Source: Anastrepha obliqua (Eukaryota > Arthropoda > Insecta > Diptera > Tephritidae). From it: a stretch of DNA of 64,000 nt. The position numbers were made by a program, and so were the translations under genes. The DNA is taken from NCBI RefSeq assembly GCF_027943255.1, contig NC_072893.1:57816001-57880000 (forward strand), written 5' to 3'. Positions 1 to 11,204 of the stretch are shown piece after piece. The notes below the pieces were generated by a model. It made no database searches, had not been told where the DNA came from, and saw nothing but the letters and a program-made list of their open reading frames with translations. Numbering within the stretch: position 1 is the first letter of the stretch; each line of letters starts with the position of its first letter.

Positions 1-124
1 TGTTGAACACATTCCTATCTGTGGAAGAATAGTTCCAAGTAAGAAAAACAATCACAAAAACGTCTCGTTGTAGATCCGTGACTCTGTTTATTTGTTGGGC
101 ATCCCACAGAGTTGGATTTCAACA
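1..124 (-). repeat. Ty1/copia-type long terminal repeat
   Basis: Read on the minus strand this block starts TGTTGAAATCC and ends GTGTTCAACA, so it has the TG...CA ends and short inverted repeat expected of an LTR. A purine-rich tract lies directly upstream on the minus strand, and copia-like pol remains lie beyond it, which makes this the 3' LTR. An AATAAA-type signal occurs inside it in the same orientation. It is short for an LTR. The window begins exactly at its outer end, so the target-site duplication cannot be seen. Confidence 0.65.
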
Positions 125-133
125 CTCCCCCTC
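125..133 (-). promoter_or_regulatory. Polypurine tract of the copia element
   Basis: On the minus strand the sequence GAGGGGGAG sits immediately before the first TGTTG of the LTR. This is the usual place and composition of the primer site for plus-strand DNA synthesis in LTR retrotransposons. Confidence 0.6.
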
Positions 134-453
134 AAGGAACATATATATGCATGAAAATATTTCTTTAATTTAAAGTCAACATATGACTAAGCTGAGCTAA
201 GTTCTTGGATAATATATATGTCGGTGATCAGATTACTGGTACTGCAATATTTCAACTCGATTTCATCTCCACGATAAACCTCCCTTATGTAATGAAATGT
301 TATGCCGATGAGTTTGCTACGTGAGTGATACACTGGATTTTTACAAAATTTATTGCGTTTAAGTTGTCTCCATGGATACCGATTGTATCTGGACACTCAA
401 ACTTCATTTCACGTAATAACTCCTTGGTTGTTATGTTGTTTCTGCGATTCACA
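134..453 (-). pseudogene. Ty1/copia pol, RNase H C-terminal remnant
   Basis: The minus-strand translation contains KNPVYHSRSK, then FHYIREVYRGDEIELKYCST and a short tail. This is the conserved end of the RNase H domain of Ty1/copia polyproteins (canonical patterns NPVFHSRSKHI and HFIRE). Further upstream on the same strand another frame reads ESQKQ, then CPDTIG and HGDN, so frameshifts have broken it. It ends at the polypurine tract and LTR. The upstream part of the same pol resumes at 2047 after a LINE insertion. The copy is not functional. Confidence 0.7.
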
Positions 454-1039
454 GGATACAGGGTAAAGAAAGCGAATATAGCACTTTACGCGTGTAAGAG
501 AATGTTGGGTAGAAAATGGGGTCGTCAACCATCCAAACTAACCAATTGGTCCTACACAGCCATTATAAGGCCAATACTAACATATACGGCACTAGTCTAG
601 TGGCCCGCAACAAAGAAATACTACCAAATCAAGCTGAACAAGATACAAAGAACACCGTGTATCTTAACTACAGGAGCGCTTAGCACCAGTCCTACTGAAG
701 CGCTCAGCGTACTAACTCATCCGCTACCATTAGACTTACATATAAAAACAATCGTCGCCTGCAGCGCGGTGAGACTCAGAGACATAGGAAGTTGGACAAC
801 AAGGCCGTACGGTCACAGCAAGATCCTCCTACAGGGACCCTCGCTGCTCAAAAACAGATCAGACTACACAGTTCCTGACCTTAACTTCAAGAAAGCCTTT
901 ACGGTACGTTTTCCACCGAGAGCCGATTGGAACAAAGGGAAGGTGATTAGAAGATACGACATTGAAACATACACTGACGGTTCTAAGATGAACTGTGGTG
1001 CGGGAGCTGGCTTCCATTCGGAGCTACTCAACCTATTTC
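454..1039 (+). pseudogene. Non-LTR retrotransposon (I/LOA-like) ORF2 fragment, RT end and RNase H start
   Basis: The plus-strand translation gives RVKKANIALYACKRMLGRKW followed by WSYTAIIRPILTYTALV. This is the thumb region of RTs in LINEs that carry RNase H. Later comes ETYTDGSKMNCGAGAGF, the start of an RNase H domain with its first catalytic Asp in the TDGS motif. At least one stop (TAG near 598) breaks the frame. The fragment is 5' truncated at the junction with copia near 454 and is interrupted by a rosa mariner from about 1040. Clade assignment beyond 'LINE with RNase H' is tentative. Confidence 0.65.
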
Positions 1040-1612
1040 AGTCAGTTAGACAGCTCCGAGGCGGCCAATTGATATCGGAATTCAAAAACGGTAGCCAAAA
1101 GTTCGAGTGTAACTTTGACAGTGTGACAAGTTGCACGTCCTGTTCAAGCCAAATATCGTTCATGTCATCTTCTTCAATTTTTGGAAACAACTCGTTGAGC
1201 ATGTCACGGTAACGCTCGCCATTTACTGTAACCGCGGCTCCTCGCTTATTTTCGAAAAAAAATGGCCCGATGATGCCGCCAGACCAAAAACCGCACCAAA
1301 CAGTGACTCGTTGTGGGTACATTTGCTTCTCTACAGTAACGTGTGGATTTTCTGAGCCCCAAATCCGACAATTTTGCTTATTGACGTAGCCACCGATGTG
1401 AAAATGAGCTTCATCAGAAAATAAGAAGAAGACTCACCACTTTGGAAATAGGTTTTCAATATTTTCCAATTTCGTTCAAGCGTATAGCGTCCCATTTCGT
1501 AAATGTCAAACCTTTAAGTAAATTATGAACACATTTGGCAGTCATTTGTGTTACCATTCTAAAAAAAATAGGTGGTTCAAAAAGCAAACGCTATATGGCC
1601 CACCCTGTATTA
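1040..1612 (-). mobile_element. rosa-type (DD41D) mariner, internally deleted and truncated
   Basis: The minus strand starts at 1612 with a mariner-like end (CAGGGTGGGCCATAT). It has a start codon at 1493-1495 and a stub MGRYTLERNWKILKTYFQSG, then jumps to the catalytic domain: FSDEAHFHIGGYVNKQNCRI, PQRVTVWCGFWSGGIIGPFF, VTVNGERYRDML and WPPRSC. The DNA-binding region between the stub and FSDEAHF (about 120 codons in intact relatives) is missing and the frames do not join. The C-terminus is lost at the junction with the LINE. The second catalytic Asp block is degraded (LEQDVQLV). Confidence 0.75.
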
Positions 1613-2046
1613 CAACAAAAAACACATGACCGCCGTACAAAATCCAATGGACGAATGATCTTTCAGGATGCTCTCGGCCAAATATCTCACGCATCACTGC
1701 AACCCTTACAGGCCATTGGAAAGTAGGGAATCATGCAGCTAGACTCAACCTACCCTTCAATCCTATCTGCAGAAGGGGTGAAGGAAAGTCTTTTCCACTA
1801 GTTATGTGAATGTCCAGGGCTAGCTGGGGCACGACTCAGCTCCTTCGGTAAGCCTTTCTTGCAGCAAATTAATGAGATCTGAAACATCGAGATAAAGAAT
1901 TTGCTGCTATACTTGGTCTTCACTAAATGGATCTGACTTAGAACAAAAAACATCATTACACGAGGACAGTGGTAGTAAAACGGTGCTGTTCACTAATTAG
2001 GATTATTTCAGTGGAAATACTGAACCACTTCAACCACAACAACAAC
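1613..2046 (+). pseudogene. Same LINE: C-terminal zinc-knuckle-like region and CAA tail
   Basis: After the rosa element the LINE resumes. Translation gives GNHAARLNLPFNPICRRG and then CPGLAGARLSSFGKPFLQQ. This Cys-rich motif follows RNase H in I/LOA-type elements (canonical pattern GNHA..L...CR.C...E...HLLC.CP.L). Frameshifts and stops are present. It ends in a short CAA-rich tail (about 2032-2046), and copia sequence resumes right after it, so 454-2046 is one 5'-truncated LINE insertion in copia. Confidence 0.6.
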
Positions 2047-2480
2047 ATGTGAAATACTCCTCCTGTTAAGAAAACTGCGTAACCTGTTTACGACTTCCAA
2101 TTACTGACCTCGCCGACCTGCATCTACGAAGCATTCGATTGGTTTAACAGTTTTGTACTATTTCAACTGATTGTCCTTTGTTGCACGCAGATACCTTAAT
2201 ATACGCTTTGCTGTAGATAAATCTTCCGTATGCGGATCATTATTTCGTTGCGCAAATTTACACATTGAATGTAACACATCTGGCCGTGTACACTCCCAAA
2301 CACATTAGTGATTCTATGAGCGATTAATATTGCTTTTGATCTGCTTTGTTGCAATTCGTGTCTTTACAGCTCATCCGATGTCCTGGATCTAAAAGTAGAG
2401 CGTTTGGTCTACAATCTTCCATAACATATTCCCGTAGCAACTTCAGAATAAGACCTTTTGGCCTATTGCGAAAATTATAA
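2047..2480 (-). pseudogene. Ty1/copia pol, end of RT and start of RNase H
   Basis: The minus-strand translation contains MEDCRPNALLLDPGHRMSCK, then VDQKQY-like and SL-CLGVYT (canonical pattern YRSLIGSLMYLA.TRPD), then KTVKPIECFVDAG and, in a shifted frame, TGYAVFLTGGVFHM. These are the RT thumb and the RNase H start of Ty1/copia pol. The 3' continuation (ESQKQ) is at about 453, on the far side of the LINE, so the two blocks are halves of one element. Confidence 0.65.
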
Positions 2481-2736
2481 ATCTTCCGATAGGGTGCTTA
2501 ATTTTACTCCCCTTTGTACTTAAAAATAATTATTTGTGAAAATAATTACAGATCTGTTTTTGTTGAAAAACAATTTGGAAGCTAGCATTTTAGTCAATTT
2601 TGAAAAACCATCTTCACAATTTTTTTCTTATTATTATGTTTTAATAATAACTTTGGCTATGCTTAGTAAACTCTGCAATTTTCATGTTGTGGCCGTTGTT
2701 TGAGTGACTATATCACCTGAACAGCGAGACACTTAA

Positions 2737-2990
2737 TTAGCGTCTAGCGTCACAATCCTCTATTGCTTTAGTAGTTGGGTTTCCAGGAGTGATATTTCCT
2801 ATAGCCACCTGGTTGTGTATGTGTATAATTAATGAATGCTTTGAACAGGTCGTTGCCCTTATTCTTACTGGAAAACACCTCGGTCTTAAAACCTCCTGTA
2901 AGCTGGCAAACTTTCTGGTAAAATATGCGGACATTTTTTCTATCGGCCAAGCTTTTACGAGGCGTTCGCAAAGTTCGCCACAAATTTTCT
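2737..2990 (-). pseudogene. RTE-type LINE fragment (linker between endonuclease and RT)
   Basis: The minus-strand peptide FYQKVCQLTGGFKTEVFSSK followed by NKGNDL closely matches residues FYQKVRRLTEGFKTGALSCK and NKDGDL of the intact RTE protein at 42719-45712. Only this short internal segment is present, without the endonuclease, the RT core or the 3' end. Confidence 0.6.
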
Positions 2991-3349
2991 GTTTTTAATT
3001 AAAATTATTATTTAAAAATATTGTTATTATTATTATTGTTATGAGGGGATTTAGAACTGCGATCAGAAAGATCTATTTTGCCCCTTTCATGGATTCGGAC
3101 TATTTCTTTGAACCCATCTTTCTCAATAAACTTTCGTATTTTATTCAGCCCTATTTAAGTTAGTTAAATTTTTTTTAGTTGTACTCCCAGGTGTTTATCT
3201 TGCTTATGCATCAGTCCTAAGGCGAATTGAGTAGTGACTGTGGCGCCTTCTAAGAACTGTTACTTTATTTTTCACGATTTTGACAAGTCTGACGTCAAGT
3301 CCCTCGTCAATACAAAACAAACAAAAAAGAAGAAATTATATTACTTACT
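2991..3349. other. AT-rich spacer, nothing recognised
   Basis: No coding or repeat motif was recognised between the RTE fragments. It contains TAT/ATT-rich low-complexity sequence near 3000-3045. Confidence 0.5.
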
Positions 3350-4115
3350 TAGTTTCCAACTATAACCGATGGTCGGTCTTGCTCGCTACCAAAATATTGC
3401 GCCAATCGCCCTTGCATTGCGTGCGTTTACGCCAGCTAAAAACACCAAAGGTGGCCAGGTTGTCGTCGACTTGATCTTTCCTACGCAGATGAGAACGGCC
3501 TGTTTTGCAAGTTCCATCGGTGCATATCGAAAAGACCACCTTCTTTGCTGGAGCGTTATTGTCCATTCGCGTAACATGACGTAATCAGGGCAGCCGCTGA
3601 ATTGTAATGCGGTTTAATACGTCGATGTCTGCCTACAGCTCGTGGTTAGGTCTTAGTCGATATACATTACTCATGCAAATCGGACCATAGATCTTGCGAA
3701 TAATTTTCTCCTCGAAAGCTCCTAATAACCGTCCATCGGCGTTCGTCTATGTCCAGGACTCAGCGCCATATAGTAAGACCGAGAGGATGAAGGATTCGCG
3801 TTTTTTTTGTTGTCCATCGAGGGCTCAACTAATCAATTGCCTACCCAGCCCAAAGTAGCACCTGTTGGCATGAGTTATTCATCAGTGGATTTCTTGGCTG
3901 ATGTCGTTGTTGTCCAATATACGTAAACTTTTTGGTTGTTGATACAACGTACTTTGTCTTGCCCTAGCTCTCCAAAAGACCCACTCGACGAGACTCTTTT
4001 TCAAGATTGGAACAAACTGCATTAGCGAGCAGCTGTCTAATGCCAACCATGTCGATGTCATCAGCGTAATCGAGCAGTATGACGCGTTTATATAAAATAA
4101 TGCCGGTGTCGATGG
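3350..4115 (-). pseudogene. Diverged RTE-like LINE, RT core to C-terminus
   Basis: The minus strand reads LLDYADDIDMVGIRQLLANA (the YADD catalytic motif), later a GRENYSQDLW-like stretch in place of the usual ERKILRKIFGP. At the end come MDNNAPAKKVVF and RKDQVDDNLATFGVFSWRKR. The order and the closing motif (R.D.A.K..F...WKDQV..DL..L) match the C-terminus of RTE-type proteins. It differs a lot from the intact element at 42.7 kb, so it is a separate subfamily. Several stops and frameshifts are present. Confidence 0.6.
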
Positions 4116-4126
4116 TATAACATGGA

Positions 4127-4200
4127 ATGGTGGAATAACATCAAGACATACACCACAAATAGGAAGAGCAGTTCCGCCAAACACCTAAAAAGAGTGTAAC
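4127..4200 (+). repeat. SINE, 3' fragment
   Basis: The run GGAATAACATCAAGAC, CACCACAAATAGGAAGAG and CCGCCAAACACCTAA matches the 3' body of the complete SINE at 59730-60052. The tRNA-like head is missing and the left side abuts the RTE-like relic. Confidence 0.6.
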
Positions 4201-4735
4201 CACCAGGTGAGTTTGTCACCAGGGAACTTCTGTAGCGGAATTTACTTTACTTATTAAACAATTGTCCTCATATGCGTTAATAATAGCTTTATTAACACTT
4301 CCGACAGTGGTTTTCAAATGTATTGCCCTCCTAATATTCCCAACAACTTCATTTTAAGATTCCGTAAGTATTTATCCCAATCCGTCTTTCTTGGGTTCCT
4401 AAGGATTTTATTAATTATCCGTGAGCCCCCGATGTCAAATGATGATCGGATATACAGTTCATAGAACACTAACTATAAATATTAAGTTTAAATTAAATTG
4501 GCTTATTAAATTTTCTATATTGAATAAATCTCTAAACTATAAAATTTTTGCAAAAGTTTTTCAGTTTTCTTCTTATTATTGTACTCAAACCTGTTAAATA
4601 TTGTTTTCAAAAAACTCATTGAGCAATAATTAAAGGTGATTGAAGTTATCAAATTTTCGCCCTGTGTAGTCGACACATCTTAAGTTTTTTAATGAATCCG
4701 TGATGCCTTCTTGGAAAAGCTACTTTTTATTTCAG
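4201..4735. other. AT-rich spacer, nothing recognised
   Basis: No open frame or repeat was recognised. It ends in a pyrimidine-rich stretch and CAG (near 4733) that could be an old splice acceptor in front of the P-like relic. Confidence 0.4.
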
Positions 4736-5324
4736 AGCAAACTCTAAAGAAAAAGTATTTAAAAACATAGAAACGAAAACTTTTGCTAAAAAAGTTAGCG
4801 GGAAATACTGTTTTTGCCAAAAGACGTGGGGAAAGGAGGTCCTTAAGTTTCTGCATGTTCCAAAAGGAAAAATGAAAGGAAAAAATTTGGTTAAATCGTG
4901 CGGCATTTTAGTGAAACCAGCCGCAAAAGTTTGCGTGTATCACAGCAACTTACTTCGAGATTGGACCAGATCGGAAGAGGGCGAAGTTGTTTAGTAATGC
5001 TTTACCGATGCCTATGCAAACATATTATGACACTTCTATGCAAACATATTAAATGCTTTTTCATGTAAAAAGTGTAGCTTTATTTAAACGAATTTTGATT
5101 TAGATCAGATACTGGATCACCTGGAAAAAGAATTGGCCCATTTGAGGGAATGGCTTGCAAAACTGGGTAAATTCAAAGCCAACATCAGTGAAATAATTTT
5201 TGAGGGGCAGATTAAAATGTTGGAAGATTCATTGGGATTGGACGATATGGCACAGGCTATATCCAAAATTTGTCTTCTGAGAATGGGAAAAATATATTTG
5301 CTGGGGCAAACTTATAGTTTTTAA
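4736..5324 (+). pseudogene. P-element-like transposase relic (THAP region plus coiled-coil/HTH region)
   Basis: Around 4800-4990 the translation reads KYCFCQK, KFLHVPKGKMKGKNL, KSCG and CVYHS. This is the C-x-C ... FPK-like ... C-x2-H layout of a THAP zinc-finger domain. Around 5103-5324 another open block reads LEKELAHLREWLAKLGKFKA, then ISEIIFEGQIKMLED and LDDMAQAISKICL. In P-element and THAP9 transposases the THAP domain is likewise followed by a coiled coil, an IF-x-x-QI-x-L motif and a D-x-(A/S)-x-AI-x-L segment. The blocks are separated by about 110 bp that may be an old intron. No catalytic region follows, so this is a 5' remnant. Assignment is by motif order only. Confidence 0.5.
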
Positions 5325-7880
5325 AATACAGGTTGTCAAAGCTTTTGTGAGATGTACCGAATATTGCAGAAATTATTAAAATAGATGCCAATTAAAAGCA
5401 TATATCTGACAAATCCACGGGAATGGTTAATTAAAAATATAAATAATTGAGTGCCTTTCATAAAATAATGTAAAATTATTCTCTGTATTACTTCAACGTT
5501 TTACAATTTTAACTACCTTTTCAGAAAGGGGATACACTTTTGGCCCTTTAGTAAGTAAGAGAAACCCCTTATTTCCAAATTGCCTCAATGGCTTTAAGTA
5601 GCTTCCGAAATCAGTTCTCAAACTTCGCATAATTGGATCATAGAAAAACGTACGACAATATCCAAAATTCTTGAATCACTTGTCATGGAATTGCTCTCCA
5701 TTTTATTTTCCAATCCAGTTGTAGAGAACTGCCGATTTTATGTATTGAGAAATTACATTTTTTTTTAATATTAAACAGCTAAAAGTCACACGAAACTATG
5801 AAAAGAACACTGCAATTTGTCAAAGATACACCCGCAAAAAGTTAGTTAGTTAGTTTTGAGTGGAAAAATAGTTCAGCAAGCACAGGCACAATGCTTAAGT
5901 CAACACTTTCACCCGCTTACCAGCTCACTGTCTCACTCTCTCAGCTCGCCTAGCAAAACTTGGAAAGCTTTGGCTTTAGTCTTGCCTTTGGCTTTGCTTT
6001 TGCAATAAACGATACGCGAAACTGTTGAACAACCTGAAAAGGGTATCGTTTACTTATCGCTCTATTGCGGATGACACTTAAGCACACTTTGTGCAGTGCT
6101 TAGCCATTATCTTACTTAAGTTTGTTCTTAACGTTGTTGGAATTTCTAATTTAGTTGTCAGCAAGAATATAGTTAAGATACTATGTAAATATCTATCAAA
6201 TGCTTGTGGATACAATTTTTTTTTATTGCTTAGCTCTGCAAGTGAGTGTATGAATGTGTGTATGCGGCTTTTGACAAAGGTGGGATTGGACGTGCTCGTA
6301 ATGATTATCCTGTTCGGAAGTGATTAATCATGCGCTTGAGAAAGCGAACGCATGAATATCAACTCTAGACGAAATGGTGGCGGCTAAGTGCTCGGCGGCG
6401 TGAATTGTTGGCCGAAATGCATAGAAATGCAAAGGAATTATGAATTGTGAAAGAGTGCGGGAGTTGGTCATTGAAAATATGGCAAATAGTTAGGTGAAGT
6501 ATTTTAATCGTCAAAATCTGCGGAAGTCAACAAAATTTACACTAGTCAGCAGCTATAGTCTGTAATAGGAGTGGAGGGGAAACAGGCGTAATGACAGGTG
6601 CGTATAGGGCGATGTTTATGAGGGCATCAAATTTTATGTTGGCATGTGTGCACAATTAACTATGAATAGATATGCGCCACCCTGTAGGGAAAAACAAGAG
6701 AGCCAAACTGGTGTACTTTTAGTATGTTTGAACTATGAATGGTTCGCGTTTCTTCTCTTATAAGTAAATAACTTCTATATAAATAAACAATTGGTAAATC
6801 TTAAACTACACGGCGATATCCTAGGAAAAGTTAATTGCACTCCGCCACGTCTCTTTTTCGACAGTTCTGAAGTGATGTAAAATTTATAGATCAGATCTGA
6901 AACGCTTTGTCCATTTTTTGTCTATAGTGCCGAACCAGTTTCAACTTCGAAAAATAGCATAATATGTAGTACAGTAGCAGCAACAAAACTGTAAACCAGG
7001 TTGCAATGTTGCGGCTTGGCGATGATACTACATTCATTCTTAGTTTCACGGATTTTTCTTGGTGCGCCCATATCTCGGGACAATTATTTTCCTCAATTTA
7101 TTAAAAATCTATAATCTATAACTCTTTTTATAAGAACTAGATATATTGTGCTGTGATATTAAATAAATTGGGCGGAAAATTAACGATAATTTGGTTTTTA
7201 TTTAATTAATACACGACTATCCCAGCAACTTAAAGCGGAAACTAGTTCACAAATTTCTAAACCTAGATATTTTACAATTTAATTTTTTTTTTTAATTTCC
7301 CTTATATTTAAAAAACTAACACAGGTCAATGGAATGTAAACTTATAGTTTATTACATTTAAAATGTGTTTGTAGTAGTAGCGAAAAATAAAAAGAATAGT
7401 CTCTTAATTCTGATTTAAAGTTATTTCAGCCGAAAATACGAGGTATATCAATTGACACCCGCGAATTTATGACTGGGGAACTGGTAACAGGTGAGGGTCA
7501 ATAATAAAATGACGCTTCCAACTCAATTTGATATTGTTTTATTTGTGAATTCCTGCAACTTAATTGCCAACCTCACTCAGACAAAAAGTGAAAAATTTAA
7601 TCCTACAAACTAACTAATTTGAGATTTTTGGATACAGAAATTTTAATTATAGGGCAAATGAACTGCTTTCTCTGAGTGAGGTTACTATTAACTACCACGA
7701 ATATCTACTGTCGTCACGATAATGTTGAGTTGTCACATTGTGAAGAGAATGCAGAAGGTGTAGCCAAGATCGGACCGTAAACCGGCTCTTACCGAATTTG
7801 AAATAATCAGCTGATTGGCTGGCGTCACCGAGGTAATGACAGCAAAATTTGTAAGAAATAAATTTAAAAATATATTAATT
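5325..7880. other. Non-coding stretch, mostly unique DNA
   Basis: No supported gene. 5900-6600 is more balanced in base composition, with CTTTGGCTTT-like short repeats, and looks like unique intergenic or intronic DNA. The rest is AT-rich. A CGCCACCCTGTAGGG string near 6674 resembles a transposon end but no partner was found. Confidence 0.45.
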
Positions 7881-7900
7881 AAAATATATTAGTAAAAATT

Positions 7901-8100
7901 TTTTATTTAGTAAAAAAGTTATTAAAAAAGGGTAATTAATTTTATTATTTAATTCATTTATTTAAAATTAAATGGAATTATCCCTTACATTCGAATACGA
8001 ATAGTAAATAAAAAAGAAAAAACAATTCCATCACTCAAAATATTTTTTTTTTATTTAGTAAAAAAGTTATTAAAAAAGACTAATTAATTTTATTATTTAT
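7901..8100. repeat. AT-rich direct repeat pair, about 50 bp
   Basis: The block beginning TTTTATTTAGTAAAAAAGTT at 7901 recurs at 8049, and both run into ATTAAAAAAG...TAATTAATTTTATTATTTA. The copies differ at a few positions and are 148 bp apart. Confidence 0.6.
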
Positions 8101-8109
8101 TAAATGAAA

Positions 8110-10200
8110 AAAGAAAAGTTCTATAAAAGTTGATAAAAGGAAATAAGAAAATGTTTGGCTCATTACTCGTATATATTATAATAGTGTTTTTGTTAAACCT
8201 TTTTTATTTCCGAATTAGTATTTCCGAGAACTCTTTCTTGTCTTTGACGATGTCTTGACATTGAACAAGGTTCTTGCCTACAAATTTATCCAAAACAAGC
8301 GAAACGAGTAATCTCAGCGGTAGCATAAACACTTTTTTTAAAGCCGGAAAGTTCACACTAATTTTAGGAGAAATAAGGACAAGTCCCCACGCGGCATCAC
8401 AATCGGCTATGTATCCCATAGTGGACAACCGCTACAACCTAACCTAACTATAACAAAGTTTTCATAAAGCCCATTTGCAGCAGTAATAAAATGAAATTAC
8501 ATAAAACAAATGTTTAATATACAAAATTGGCAGAAACTAAGTAAACAATCGTGCTCTGTCAACACCCTTTGTGTTCTCGTTCTTGCAAGGTGTGTGAGAA
8601 TTCGGTAAGTTGAACCAACAAAATTCTTCCTGTATGAACGCGGCCTAATGTAACTCCCTCTAGTGAGTTATATCAATTTTATGACGTATACCCATACACG
8701 CTAGGGGCGAATTTTGATCGATAACTTTGTTGTTGCTTTCACATTCAAATTTGCGTCCAGGGGGCAGATCCTAAACATGGTGAGCAGAGAATTGGCAATT
8801 CAAAGCTCAAATAGAAGCTGAAATAAATACGCATCGTTTTGCTTGCAAAGTGCGAGATGGGCGATTTTTCCTACATTTTATTGCTTTTTCAGTCTGAAGA
8901 CAGATGTTATTCATGGGTATTGTGGTGCTTTGCTATAACTTGTAGAACTGAACAACCAATCGGTCCCATTAGCTCCGATTTTTCCTACAAGGCTATCTCA
9001 TTTCCCAACGAGTATGTGTGCGTGCGTGTGTGTGTTTCATTTGGCACTGCATCTAACTAACTGCAAATAATAAATTTATCATTTTGTCAGCAGTTAAACG
9101 ATTGCTTTCGCCCACCAGCCGGGGCACGGAATTAATAATTCATTGCACGCGTCGCCTACTCCAACAGCCCCACACACATACAAACACACGTCGTATTCGT
9201 TTGTTCGCTCGCTCAATCACTGAATTGTCCGTCTGTCTGGCAGACGTGCGCACACTTCAAACACCAATTACTCGCATTCGCAACGCCATTTTTGCTCAAC
9301 CTTTTCACATTTTCATCGCATCACTTTTTTAATGCTATCCAGCAACAGCAGCAGCAGCAGCGCAAATAGTTTTGGGAAAAAATTGCACTGCCAGTAGTGT
9401 CAAAAACTGTCAAATGCCGCGTACGATTCAACAATAAATCGTTGAGTTTATTTGAAGTGTTTATTGAATCCGTGACAGCTATTTTTTGCTTTTGCTTCGA
9501 CTCCTCTGCATTGCTTTCCGCTGAACATCATCGCCTTCCGCTCAATTTCGTTGGTTGTCTGTCGTTGATAGACGATTTCTGTTTGTCGCTTACCATTTGA
9601 TGTTCGATTCTATTAGCCATGGGAGGTGTAGGGTGATGGCATAGCTCCCAATGTCACTGTGCAAATATTTGCTTAACGCGAATACGTTACTTCCACTAGG
9701 CATCCGCTAGTTTCTAGTTCTATTGTTGACTTTCGACGTACATATTTATACATTGTGACAATTCATCTTTTTGCTGGTGGCAATATATTTGGACAACTAT
9801 GCAGATCTTAGTGAACTTAAATTGCGCCCATGCGTGGAATTCATTGAGGAATATGATATTTGGTATCAGTTCTAAGGAAACATATTTCTTCTTTTGATAT
9901 AAAACAACTTGTTGAAGACTCAATGCGAATGCGATCTAAGATTAATTGTAAGATAATTTCATAGGATTAATTCGGCTTATTTGAGCCAATCTAGAAAAAT
10001 AAAAATCAGCAATAATCAGTGTTTGCGCTGCACGTCGGCTTCTGATGCATTAAAACGAGAAAGAAGAGGAAGTCGACATAATTTTAAATACTTAAACTAT
10101 GTACTATCTCCGATAGTCTCTGTTATTCATGAAAAGATAAGAAGAAAATCTGAGGGGACTGTTCTCACAAATGAAAAACAAATTGTGACCTTTTAACGTT
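8110..10200. other. Non-coding stretch, unique DNA with short simple repeats
   Basis: No supported gene. Around 8200-8460 a segment ending CAACCGCTACAACCTAACC could be the end of a dispersed repeat on the minus strand, but no second copy is in the window. 8700-9700 is GC-richer and holds CA/GT-rich strings and a CAG run (about 9343-9361). The short open frames there show no domain. Confidence 0.4.
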
Positions 10201-10210
10201 TCTAAATTTT

Positions 10211-10362
10211 TTTAGCATAAGCTATACCTTTCAAAATTTTGTTTCTTTTTGGAAAAAACTATCCATGAAAAAAAGAATTTTACAAAAAAAAAAAAATTTT
10301 TTTACAAGGGATAGTTTTTTCCAAAAAAAAAATTTTTTTTACAGGGTATAGTTTATGCTAAA
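10211..10362. repeat. Nested inverted repeat (foldback)
   Basis: The outer arms are TTTAGCATAAGCTATACC (10211-10228) and GGTATAGTTTATGCTAAA (about 10345-10362). The inner arms are GGAAAAAACTATCC (10251-10264) and GGATAGTTTTTTCC (10309-10322). The A/T-run centre also pairs with itself. The whole block could fold into one long hairpin. It may be a foldback or MITE-like relic; no transposase is associated. Confidence 0.6.
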
Positions 10363-11200
10363 CAAATTTAACTTACGAATAAGCCAATTTGCGGAAAAAT
10401 TAACGACAGTTCCCAAAATACTTCAATTACTTGATGAGGAATGACTCACGTGTCTTTTTATTTTCCTGAAGCTATTACAAAAAAAGCGTTGACTTTCCAA
10501 GACCTTGTGAAAAAACTCGATTGGATTGTTAGGCGAGAATAGGTGAGGTATTATTTATTTACTTGAAATATAACTATAAATATTCATATTACAAAATCAA
10601 GGCAACTAGCAGTAGAGGCTATCAGTCTGTTGATTAGCCTACCCCCCTTACTGCTCCTAAACTGTCCAAGTCCTCGAGGAATTAAATAAATCGAAAATCA
10701 GAGCAGCATCCTTTGAATTAAAAGTCGTTCGCACAACTCTTCCCCTTCTTCTCATCTCTCTACCTGCTACAGAAATCGAGCTACTGCTCCTGGAATATGA
10801 AGACCATATAATCACTGGTTTAGTTAGTGTTTCCCTGAGATATCAGTTCGTTTCATCGAGTTTTGGTCAAAGTAAACGTGAACTCTGCAGGCATTTAAAT
10901 TACTTCAATTGGCCTTGGTAGCTGCTCTATTTTCACATGAAAAAATAGAAATCAAGAGAAGCTCGTCGTCTTTAAGCATCTTTTCTCGCTCACTCTGCTT
11001 TCCCATTTTACTGAGCGCCACTATATCCCGAGGTGCAGTACAAATTAACGCTCCGCTGTCTAAGAGACCTAAGACCTTGATCACTGCTTTCTTACTGCTT
11101 ACAAAAAACGGCGCGTTATGAAAAAGAGCAATCAATTTAGCTTCCAAGCTTTGTCGTCATGTTAATTATTTAAGTTTCGTTTTAAAATTACTACTGCCTA
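10363..11200. other. Non-coding stretch, origin unknown
   Basis: An open frame on each strand at 10905-11147 (about 70-80 residues) shows no recognisable domain. Base composition is more balanced than the flanks. It could be a piece of an unrecognised element, but nothing confirms this. Confidence 0.35.
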
Positions 11201-11204
11201 GCAG

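Noticed and set aside
10905..11147. Paired open frames of 70-80 codons on both strands as a small gene
   Set aside because: No domain, no leader or splice signals, and the two strands mirror each other by chance.
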